From: a virus
Length of the DNA: 20,376 bases
IMG/VR virus record: IMGVR_UViG_3300044675_002002
Coordinates: 1-20,376 of that record
Direction: 5' to 3' (one strand)
Positions 1 to 5,780 of the stretch are shown one piece after another. The translations under genes and the position numbers were made by a program. Under the pieces are notes generated by a model. That model saw only the letters and a list, made by a program, of their open reading frames with translations, did no database searches and was not told the DNA's origin. Position 1 is the stretch's first letter. Each line of letters begins with the position of its first letter.

Positions 1-464
1 GACTTTACAGTTGCTGATGGAAATTGTTTTACTTCACCTTCCGGCTTATCTTGTTTTTCTTTTTGGGCCTTTTCAATTTCATCTTTACTTGGTGCAACGT
101 GGGTTTCAGGATTTGGTTTTTTAACCGTGTATATGTTACCCGACTTTTTGTTTTTTACCCAACTATCCTCATCAAGGTTTTTTTCTTTGTTATGTAACTT
201 ATCTTTTTCAAGTTGAGTCATCATTCCCATCATGTCGTCTTCAAGTTCTTTTTCGGCAGGAGCTTCTTCTTTTTTAGAATCAGTTGGACTACCACCTTCT
301 AAAATAGCCAATGCTATTTCTTTAGCTTGCTTTTCATCAAATTCTTCTAATAAAATTGAATATAACCCAGCAATTGACCTTTCGCTCAACGGATTGCTGT
401 AAAGTTCGTATCCGACTTCATTCCACCATTTTTTTGAAATACGTTCAATGAGGAGTTTTTTCAT
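1..464 (-). CDS. Unknown charged protein, N-terminal 154 residues (3' end outside window)
   Basis: An open frame runs from ATG at 464 to the window edge without a stop. It begins MKKLLIERISKKWWNEVGYE. Residues 1-55 look folded, with a tryptophan pair at 13-14 and alternating hydrophobic residues. From about residue 58 the chain is rich in Lys, Glu and Asp, with a short Met-rich patch (DDMMGMM), and looks extended or disordered. I do not recognise a family. It starts 12 nt after the stop of the polymerase-like gene and has no Shine-Dalgarno sequence, so it is probably the next gene of the same unit. A structural or scaffold role is possible for such a charged protein, but nothing seen proves it. 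The start is the only early ATG in frame. Confidence 0.75.
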   Translation of the reverse strand, partial: MKKLLIERISKKWWNEVGYELYSNPLSERSIAGLYSILLEEFDEKQAKEIALAILEGGSPTDSKKEEAPAEKELEDDMMGMMTQLEKDKLHNKEKNLDEDSWVKNKKSGNIYTVKKPNPETHVAPSKDEIEKAQKEKQDKPEGEVKQFPSATVK

Positions 465-476
465 AAATATAAATAG

Positions 477-1706
477 TTAAATTACAAGCTTTACCATATT
501 GCCATAATTGTCACCAACCTCCACTTCGGTGGGAAACCCATCCGACTCCATAACTGCCTTTATCTTTTTGATATAGTCAATACCATCATCTTCATGGACA
601 TCAAATAAAATTGAGTCATAAGTATAAAGAATTGGTAACGAGTTTTGAGTCAATTTTAGTTGAAACAATTTTTCTAATATAAGTATGTTTCTTTCAGTCT
701 CAACGGATTGAAGAATGTAGTTAAATAACTTGTTTTTGTTTAAATCTTGGTTAAAAACGAGAGTTCTTTGTAAAATTGGGGTGTTTACGGACTTTTGCAT
801 TAAAAACATACTCCATAACGAGTCAATATACTCCGATGTTTTACTAAAAAATGGGATGTGTTTGTAATCATCTTGAACACCCCCATATAATTGTCTAAAT
901 GTTATTGCTTTTGCATCTTTGATGTCCGCGCCATATTGATTAGCTAACCATTGGTGTGCTTTAATGTTTAATGGTATGTCTATACCAATTAGTTTACCAA
1001 TCAACCGAATGTGGTATCCATCAAAGTCGAGTTGATATAACTTACCATTTTTAAATCTTGATATAAATCGGTTACGAACCTCACCATCTTTTGGAAGTGC
1101 TGCATAGTTTACACCACCAAAAGTGTTTGATGGTCTTGATGTAGTAGTCAACATATTATATTGAGTGTATTCTATACCCGCTTGGGTGTAAAGTCCACTC
1201 TTTTCTATCCAATTATACCCCTTTGGGTATAGTTGACTAAACTTATTGGAAATCACATTTTGTGATGTCCATTTATCTTTCCAATCTTGGAATTGTTCAT
1301 AGTGTTTCCATATTGGAATAAGGTCATTTCCTCTTGGAGCTTTTCTCCTGCGGAACACTGTATAAATTGGTCGCTCATTAACCTCAAAATCTGACGCCTG
1401 ATGGAATAATCCCATCTCAAGGTCATACATATTAGGTAGGAAGTCATAGTGGTGTAAGAACTCTTTTAAACCCACTACCCACACCTCTTTGAATGACCCA
1501 AACTCTATCTTATCCGTTACACCGCTTGCGTCTATATTATGGTAGTTTACAAATAAATCCAATTTACCATCTGAAATTATAATAGATGATATACGAGACA
1601 TTCGTGGGTGTTTTTCTAAACTTGATAGAATAGGAAACACCACAACTTTTTCGGAAAGTTGGGAGAGATGTTTATGTAATTCTCCTTGCGTGTCTACTAT
1701 TTTCAC
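477..1706 (-). CDS. Compact divergent family-A DNA-polymerase-like protein
   Basis: The 409-residue product (GTG start, no Shine-Dalgarno) carries the palm and finger motifs of family-A DNA polymerases in its C-terminal half. Motif A aligns as D227-FDGYHI-R234 to the usual DYSQIELR, keeping the metal-binding Asp and the Arg but with His at the steric-gate Glu position. Motif B is K266-AIT-F270-RQL-Y274-G, matching K...F...YG, although the usual Arg four residues before Lys is absent. Motif C is LYTYDSILFDV, with Asp364 followed by Ser instead of Glu. A helix-Q-like N329/Q333 lies between B and C. Residues 1-150 are unassigned and too short for a normal 3'-5' exonuclease plus thumb. It follows the RNA-repair genes by 12 nt. 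Family A is known to include replication and repair enzymes; whether this one replicates, repairs or is inactive is open. Confidence 0.7.
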   Translation of the reverse strand: MKIVDTQGELHKHLSQLSEKVVVFPILSSLEKHPRMSRISSIIISDGKLDLFVNYHNIDASGVTDKIEFGSFKEVWVVGLKEFLHHYDFLPNMYDLEMGLFHQASDFEVNERPIYTVFRRRKAPRGNDLIPIWKHYEQFQDWKDKWTSQNVISNKFSQLYPKGYNWIEKSGLYTQAGIEYTQYNMLTTTSRPSNTFGGVNYAALPKDGEVRNRFISRFKNGKLYQLDFDGYHIRLIGKLIGIDIPLNIKAHQWLANQYGADIKDAKAITFRQLYGGVQDDYKHIPFFSKTSEYIDSLWSMFLMQKSVNTPILQRTLVFNQDLNKNKLFNYILQSVETERNILILEKLFQLKLTQNSLPILYTYDSILFDVHEDDGIDYIKKIKAVMESDGFPTEVEVGDNYGNMVKLVI

Positions 1707-1718
1707 AAATTTTTATAC

Positions 1719-2138
1719 TTATATAAGTTTTACTTCAAAACGATTACGCATTTGTTCTAACTTATCTGATGGAACACCATGCTGATTTACTCCACCATGT
1801 CGGTTTTCTACTACAATAGTGAATACCATATATCCATACTTCTCTGCTAATTTAAAATACTCTTCCATTTCCCACTCTTGGGTAAATGTATTGGATACCA
1901 CAATTTCAGGATAAAATTGTGGATTTACTTCATTATCCTTCATACGGGTTTCCACCTCATCTCTACACCACTTATGAGCTTCCCTTAATTTACTTGCATC
2001 AAAGTTATAATTTCCTTCCGAATCATAAAAAAACTTATCAGCTTCACATACAGCATACTCATTCCAAATAAAATTTGAAAATGTTGATTTACCACTTCCT
2101 GGCAATCCTCTTACTAACGTTAATATTTTTGGTATCAT
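1719..2138 (-). CDS. P-loop kinase, polynucleotide-kinase/N4BP2-like
   Basis: A 139-residue P-loop NTPase. Walker A is GLPGSGKS at 11-18. A conserved ADKFF follows at 33-37, where D34 matches the general-base Asp of T4 Pnkp-type 5' kinases, then FDASKLREAH at 46-55. Later come VVSNTFTQEWEMEEY and a C-terminal HGVP...MRNRFE segment whose arginines could form the lid. This layout fits the N4BP2/AAA_33 group related to polynucleotide 5'-kinase. The expected reaction is ATP-dependent phosphorylation of a 5'-OH end. The gene starts 4 nt after the phosphoesterase stop and sits two genes from an Rnl1-like ligase, which supports a nucleic-acid end-healing role. No Shine-Dalgarno; an A-rich leader (ATAAAATT) precedes the ATG. 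Substrate specificity cannot be read from sequence. Confidence 0.75.
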   Translation of the reverse strand: MIPKILTLVRGLPGSGKSTFSNFIWNEYAVCEADKFFYDSEGNYNFDASKLREAHKWCRDEVETRMKDNEVNPQFYPEIVVSNTFTQEWEMEEYFKLAEKYGYMVFTIVVENRHGGVNQHGVPSDKLEQMRNRFEVKLI

Positions 2139-2142
2139 AATT

Positions 2143-2799
2143 TTATATTCTTTTTTCGTGATGGTCTTTAGGTAAAGATAGTTTCCTTACATCTCGACCT
2201 TTCATTATATTTAATACTTCATCCAATGAGATTGGTTTTAATTCGTTACCATCTACACCCACATCCATTGCTTTACCTTCGGCAACTCTAAGGTGTGGTG
2301 GTAAGTGAACGTGTCCATGTAAGTGAACTACCCTATCAGCCATCCCATCCCAACTTGCAATTGGATAGTGCATACAAACAAATGTGAATTTATCCATCAT
2401 ACCTTTACCAATTGTAGATGGTCTACGAACATCCAAATGTAGATAATCGTGAGTAGAACTGAATAGGTCTTGAATCCCTTCTTTGTTGTTTCGAATGTGG
2501 TGGTCATGGTTTCCAAACGTAAGGTGAATGTTTTTACAAACCAAGCGTGAACGGAATTCTTCAATCTTTTCAAATCCACCAAAAGACCAATCACCCAAGT
2601 GAATCAATACATCATCCTCACCAACTACCTCGTTGATGTTGTTAACCAACGTTGCGTTCATATGGTCTAAGGAGTTAAACTTACGAGTTAGATTCTCAGC
2701 ACCCTTCCATTGAGTTGTAGCGGAACAAATGTTCGCGTGTGAGTAATGGGTATCACTCGTAAAATATAACCTTTGACCTTTTTCTAAAACAAGTTTCAT
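2143..2799 (-). CDS. Calcineurin-like metallophosphoesterase
   Basis: The 218-residue product contains the full binuclear metallophosphoesterase signature in order: SDTHYSHAN (D16, H18), LGDW (D70), GNHDHH (N97, H98), CMHYP (H144) and HGHVH (161-165), then a conserved DVGVDGN near 179-185. Length is normal for small phage enzymes of this family. An in-frame TTG lies seven codons upstream (2820), but I prefer ATG at 2799: TTG 2820 overlaps the likely promoter -7 region, and GAGGA lies just before the ATG, though very close to it. Between the ligase and kinase genes, a 3'-phosphate or 2',3'-cyclic-phosphate end-healing role is a reasonable inference. General phosphodiesterase activity is the alternative. 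Confidence 0.85.
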   Translation of the reverse strand: MKLVLEKGQRLYFTSDTHYSHANICSATTQWKGAENLTRKFNSLDHMNATLVNNINEVVGEDDVLIHLGDWSFGGFEKIEEFRSRLVCKNIHLTFGNHDHHIRNNKEGIQDLFSSTHDYLHLDVRRPSTIGKGMMDKFTFVCMHYPIASWDGMADRVVHLHGHVHLPPHLRVAEGKAMDVGVDGNELKPISLDEVLNIMKGRDVRKLSLPKDHHEKRI

Positions 2800-2817
2800 A
2801 TCCTCAACTTTATATAA

Positions 2818-2849
2818 CAAATATACTAATTCTATTTGAGATAGCCAAA
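2818..2849 (-). promoter_or_regulatory. Bacteroidota-type promoter, TTTG-N20-TATATTTG
   Basis: On the minus strand TTTG lies at 2849-2846, then exactly 20 nt, then TATATTTG at 2825-2818. This matches the established Bacteroidota housekeeping promoter (TTTG, 19-21 nt, TAnnTTTG). It sits in the 56-nt gap behind the RNA ligase gene and 18 nt before the phosphoesterase ATG, so it could give the phosphoesterase, kinase and polymerase-like genes a transcript of their own. It has the same element and spacing as the promoter at 5146-5177. Confidence 0.65.
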
Positions 2850-2855
2850 TTTTAT

Positions 2856-3935
2856 TTACAATTTTTCAAATTTAGGTTTGATTAGTTTCCAAATAGTTGG
2901 TAAAATAGGCTTCCCATTATACATAGAAAATAAAACAGAGTTGTATTTGTGCGATTTAACTTCTTCCGCGTATTCTTTTTTTTGTAGATGCTTCAATTCA
3001 TTAAATCTATTGATACAAACAGTTTCAATTTTATTGTAGTTTGTTTTTAGCTCGGTTTCGTATTCTTTGATTTTATCGTAGAACTCGTCTGGAACATCCT
3101 TTAACAAATCTTCCATATCATTACCATTGGAAAGTATTTCCCAAATTGATTTGGTAGATACTTCGGTCATAATTTTGTGCAACCTGACATACTCTTCAAA
3201 CTTAATTTTCATTCTAAAGTTGCCAGGAAAATATCTTAAAACAAAACCCTCTTTGTTAACTTCATTCTTTTCTTTTAATGAATTGTAAAGGTCATCTGAA
3301 AAATTAAAATGTTGTTCGGTTTTAACAATATCAGATTTGTTGATTCCGTTTGCTGAGAAAATAGAACAAGCCGTTGTCCAATGAAGTTCAGTTTCATCAG
3401 TTGGTTTCCAACCTGAAAATCCTTCGTTTAAAACCACAGATAAAAAAGTGATTTTTTCTTCACCATAGTTCACAACAATACGATTTTCAGGATAAATAAT
3501 TTCTACAAGATAAGCATATTCTTTCATCCAAACTTTATCAAAGACTGAATAATTTCTTTTAAGAATTTCCATACCTTTGATTGATTGGTCTGAAGTAAAT
3601 GAACCACGAGTCGCCATAATCCACTCACCTTCGTAGTTGAATAGAATACCCAATGACCCATCCATTTTTTCTTGGATGTAGACATAATCGCCTTTGGTTG
3701 GTATCATACCTTTACCTGCGACCTCTTCATAGTTAAAGAATTTTGGGAATGGTCGAACCAATATCTTACCGGTATTATTATCGGTGATAAGTCCTCTACA
3801 CATCATCGTAATCTCATCCCACTTACTTTCGTATTGAGTAGTTTGGGAGTAGTTCCAAATAGTCAAAGGTAAGGTTGGGTGGGTTTGTTTAATCAACCAA
3901 CCATCTTCGTAGTATTTGTTTAAGATTTCTAACAT
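2856..3935 (-). CDS. T4 Rnl1-type RNA ligase
   Basis: A 359-residue ATP-dependent RNA ligase close in length to T4 RNA ligase 1 (374). The nucleotidyltransferase motifs appear in order: motif I K90-MDGS (K90 is the predicted AMP-bound lysine), an ATRGSF element at 108-113, motif III around YLVEIIYPENRIVVNYGE (E145), motif IV EGFVLR at 229-234, and motif V MKIKFEEYVRLHK with K243 and K245. RGLI at 47-50 is the N-terminal element typical of Rnl1-like enzymes. The C-terminal 110 residues are helical and charged, like the Rnl1 C-domain. The known family seals 5'-phosphate to 3'-OH RNA ends, in T4 to repair cleaved tRNA. It starts 1 nt after the upstream stop and is followed by end-healing enzymes. 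Confidence 0.88.
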   Translation of the reverse strand: MLEILNKYYEDGWLIKQTHPTLPLTIWNYSQTTQYESKWDEITMMCRGLITDNNTGKILVRPFPKFFNYEEVAGKGMIPTKGDYVYIQEKMDGSLGILFNYEGEWIMATRGSFTSDQSIKGMEILKRNYSVFDKVWMKEYAYLVEIIYPENRIVVNYGEEKITFLSVVLNEGFSGWKPTDETELHWTTACSIFSANGINKSDIVKTEQHFNFSDDLYNSLKEKNEVNKEGFVLRYFPGNFRMKIKFEEYVRLHKIMTEVSTKSIWEILSNGNDMEDLLKDVPDEFYDKIKEYETELKTNYNKIETVCINRFNELKHLQKKEYAEEVKSHKYNSVLFSMYNGKPILPTIWKLIKPKFEKL

Positions 3936-3936
3936 T

Positions 3937-4551
3937 TTAATTTAAGCTATTTGGGTAGTATAAAAGGGTTGGGTTTTTCTTTTGGATATCAGGCAATTCA
4001 CCTTCTACTGACATAAGCCGATTAAACTCCATTACATCAAAACGACTGGTGATTAAGTGGTAACCATTTTTAGTTGGGATAATCGCCTCAATCTTATTAC
4101 CCTTCGGTTTACAACATTCATTAATTACTGTTTTAGTTTTAAGGAGATATAATCCACCACGTGTATCAACATCCACAATCCAACGTTTCTCATAGGTTTT
4201 CAACTGACCAACAACCGAATCAAATAAGTTCTTTTGGTTATGTTGACCATTACGAATCTTTTCAGCCAAAGTAACCATCATTTCCAACGAAACATCTTTA
4301 TGGTTTTGTTTCTGAATGTGGATATAAGCTCTTGCTTTAAACGTTTCACATAACTTCTGAATCTCATCCATTCGGTTTTCCAAATACTGAATACTATCAA
4401 CACAATAGGTTTTGATAGTTCGGACCGATTGGTGGTTATCTCGTTCACCTTCCGGCTGGTCTTTCTTTCGTTTGAAGATGTAAAGCATATAGAAGTCACC
4501 TTCATTGTCAAAGTTTAAAAGTGGTTTGATGGGGTCTAAATTGTTAATCAT
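3937..4551 (-). CDS. Unknown 204-residue protein, possibly primase-polymerase (AEP)-like
   Basis: I do not firmly recognise this protein. The C-terminal half has KRWIVDVDT (122-130), then IPTKNGYHLITSRFD (158-172) and finally KKNPTLLYYP. The DxD pair (D127, D129) followed by a G/S-x-H element (GYH) resembles archaeo-eukaryotic primase motifs I and II, but a clear third Asp motif is not obvious and the protein is short. The N-terminal half carries RAYIHIQKQNHKDVSLEMM, giving a conserved enzyme look. Its ATG is preceded by AAAAGTT, not a Shine-Dalgarno, as in the small gene upstream. It lies directly before the RNA ligase with a 1-nt gap, suggesting translational coupling and a nucleic-acid context. 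AEP assignment is inference only. Confidence 0.6.
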   Translation of the reverse strand: MINNLDPIKPLLNFDNEGDFYMLYIFKRKKDQPEGERDNHQSVRTIKTYCVDSIQYLENRMDEIQKLCETFKARAYIHIQKQNHKDVSLEMMVTLAEKIRNGQHNQKNLFDSVVGQLKTYEKRWIVDVDTRGGLYLLKTKTVINECCKPKGNKIEAIIPTKNGYHLITSRFDVMEFNRLMSVEGELPDIQKKNPTLLYYPNSLN

Positions 4552-4556
4552 AACTT

Positions 4557-4724
4557 TTATTTATAATACATTTTAATAGTTTCCTCAATTTCTTCAGGTG
4601 TTAAACTATCACCTATTTCTTCAAGCATTTCTATGGTTGATGTACTAGTTTCTCCATAAGTGTCGATTTCACGATTAGCTCTTTCTTGCAACTCAATAAA
4701 TCTTTTAACTTTTTGAATATTCAT
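4557..4724 (-). CDS. Small acidic hypothetical protein, 55 residues
   Basis: An open frame from ATG 4724 to TAA 4557 encodes a 55-residue protein starting MNIQKVKRFIELQERANREI and ending with an acidic helix (LTPEEIEETIKMYYK). It fills the otherwise empty gap between its neighbours, 24 nt after one and 5 nt before the next. Its leader, TAAAAGTTATG, is the same as that of the following gene. No domain is recognised; the composition suggests two short helices. I call it real because of packing, shared leader and protein-like composition. Confidence 0.65.
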   Translation of the reverse strand: MNIQKVKRFIELQERANREIDTYGETSTSTIEMLEEIGDSLTPEEIEETIKMYYK

Positions 4725-4748
4725 AACTTTTATTTTTATAGTTTATAA

Positions 4749-5138
4749 TTAGATACCTTGCTCTCTGCGCAAATCATATTCTTCTTTCTCAAACTCCGAA
4801 TATTCAACCACCTTTAAATAAGGGTCAAACTTTGTTTCGTAATAACCATTCAGATTAGCCATACGAATCATTGAATCAATGAATGATTTACGAACAAACG
4901 TCATATCAGATGAACCAAACCCTTGGTCTTCCGGCCAGTCTTGGTAATCTTCAGCCACATCGTTAAGGGCTTCGTAAACTGCATCAGCGTAAGTAATCAC
5001 GCGTTTTGTGTATTTTCCTTCCACCGGAAATGTGTTTCGGATTACATCAAATCCTTCGATTAACGAAGAAGAGGCAAGAACTGAATTAAGGTTAAATGGT
5101 AAGCTCATAGTATAAAGGGGTTTAAGTGTCTCAATCAT
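4749..5138 (-). CDS. Hypothetical acidic protein, up to 129 residues
   Basis: Unrecognised protein, first gene of the non-virion block. The C-terminal half is rich in acidic and aromatic residues (DYQDWPEDQGFGSSDMTFVRK, YYETKFDPYLKVVEYSEFEKEEYDLR) and looks globular and soluble. Two starts are possible. ATG 5138 lies only 7 nt from the TATATTTG promoter element at 5146-5153, so the transcript would start at or inside that codon. The in-frame ATG at 5108 (MSLPFNLNSVLASSS, residue 11) would have a leader of about 30 nt and fits the promoter better. Neither has a Shine-Dalgarno. Function cannot be proposed. Confidence 0.65.
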   Translation of the reverse strand: MIETLKPLYTMSLPFNLNSVLASSSLIEGFDVIRNTFPVEGKYTKRVITYADAVYEALNDVAEDYQDWPEDQGFGSSDMTFVRKSFIDSMIRMANLNGYYETKFDPYLKVVEYSEFEKEEYDLRREQGI

Positions 5139-5145
5139 TACTATA

Positions 5146-5177
5146 CAAATATAACAAAAAAGTTTGGATTGCCCAAA
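5146..5177 (-). promoter_or_regulatory. Bacteroidota-type promoter, TTTG-N20-TATATTTG
   Basis: On the minus strand TTTG at 5177-5174 is followed by 20 nt and TATATTTG at 5153-5146, an exact match to the Bacteroidota consensus with the same spacing as at 2818-2849. The TTTG lies inside the terminator hairpin of the preceding virion operon, so termination of late transcripts and the start of the next unit share DNA. It would drive the block running from 5138 downward, and supports use of host sigma factor for these genes. Confidence 0.68.
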
Positions 5178-5181
5178 CTTT
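5156..5181 (-). terminator. Rho-independent terminator ending the baseplate operon
   Basis: Minus-strand hairpin with a perfect 9-bp stem AAAGTTTGG / CCAAACTTT, a 5-nt loop (GCAAT) and a run of six T ending at 5156. It lies 26 nt after the last virion stop codon (5208). The upstream arm contains the TTTG box of the next promoter. Confidence 0.85.
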
Positions 5182-5207
5182 CAATGTTAAATTTATGTTA
5201 AATAATA

Positions 5208-5780
5208 TTATTGTGACACTCTTGCATACTCAATGTAATCCGTAACATAGTTACGAATACCCTCCATATTTGCTTCTGCAAGAAGAACTAATCGCCGATT
5301 TGTATCAAATATACCGGTATCCATGCCAGAGTCATTTAATTTACCAGTTAGCTTCCATGGTAGTGTTAATTTTAAGTAAAAAATTTCATTTGCTTTTTCA
5401 AATGAATCCGAGTCCACCTCTGTAATGATTGATTGAAAATGTCTTTTTAAAAAAAACCTATTGTAAAACCCGTTTGTGTAATCATTTTCAGTTGGTATTG
5501 GTTTACCATAATTTATAAAATTAATTTTTACTACTTCCGATTGTTTAATCAAATCGTATTCAAATTTTTTATTTACAACATCCAAATTAAGGTCTAAATA
5601 TGGAATAAGTTTTTTAGACAATCCTAAAATGTATGATGAAAGTGTAAACACCTCATTTGTGATGTATCTATGGTAGTCACCAATATATTCGGTGCCATCT
5701 TCCAACATCCACTCTTTACCTTCGGTATAAAGCCCTCGTTGAATTTCGCCTTCAGGATAATATATTTTTTTTCTAGCCAT
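5208..5780 (-). CDS. Probable virion/baseplate structural protein, 190 residues
   Basis: Last gene of the late operon. The start overlaps the hub stop codon as TAATG, so it is translationally coupled. The N-terminus (YYPEGEIQRGLYTEGKEWML, then EYIGDYHRYITNEVFTLSSY) resembles a recurring pattern in structural proteins of marine T4-like phages that I recall only as 'virion structural protein'. A FYNRFFLKRHF segment is near residue 105. Mixed beta-rich composition, no signal peptide or membrane segment. Position directly after hub and LysM-like wedge genes argues for a baseplate component. Exact role not known. Confidence 0.6.
   Translation of the reverse strand: MARKKIYYPEGEIQRGLYTEGKEWMLEDGTEYIGDYHRYITNEVFTLSSYILGLSKKLIPYLDLNLDVVNKKFEYDLIKQSEVVKINFINYGKPIPTENDYTNGFYNRFFLKRHFQSIITEVDSDSFEKANEIFYLKLTLPWKLTGKLNDSGMDTGIFDTNRRLVLLAEANMEGIRNYVTDYIEYARVSQ

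Noticed and set aside
468-475. A seventh TATTTATA, before the partial gene at 464.
   Set aside because: It ends 3 nt before the ATG, unlike the 24-37 nt of the other six, and no later in-frame start is near, so it is not listed as a promoter.
2800-2820. TTG start at 2820 for the phosphoesterase, adding seven residues.
   Set aside because: It overlaps the TATATTTG promoter element and has no ribosome-binding signal; ATG 2799 directly precedes the conserved fold.
4558-4565. A TATAAATA (T4 late promoter consensus) on the minus strand.
   Set aside because: It lies over the last codons and stop (TAT AAA TAA) of the 55-residue gene and only 6 nt before the next ATG, too close for a promoter of that gene.
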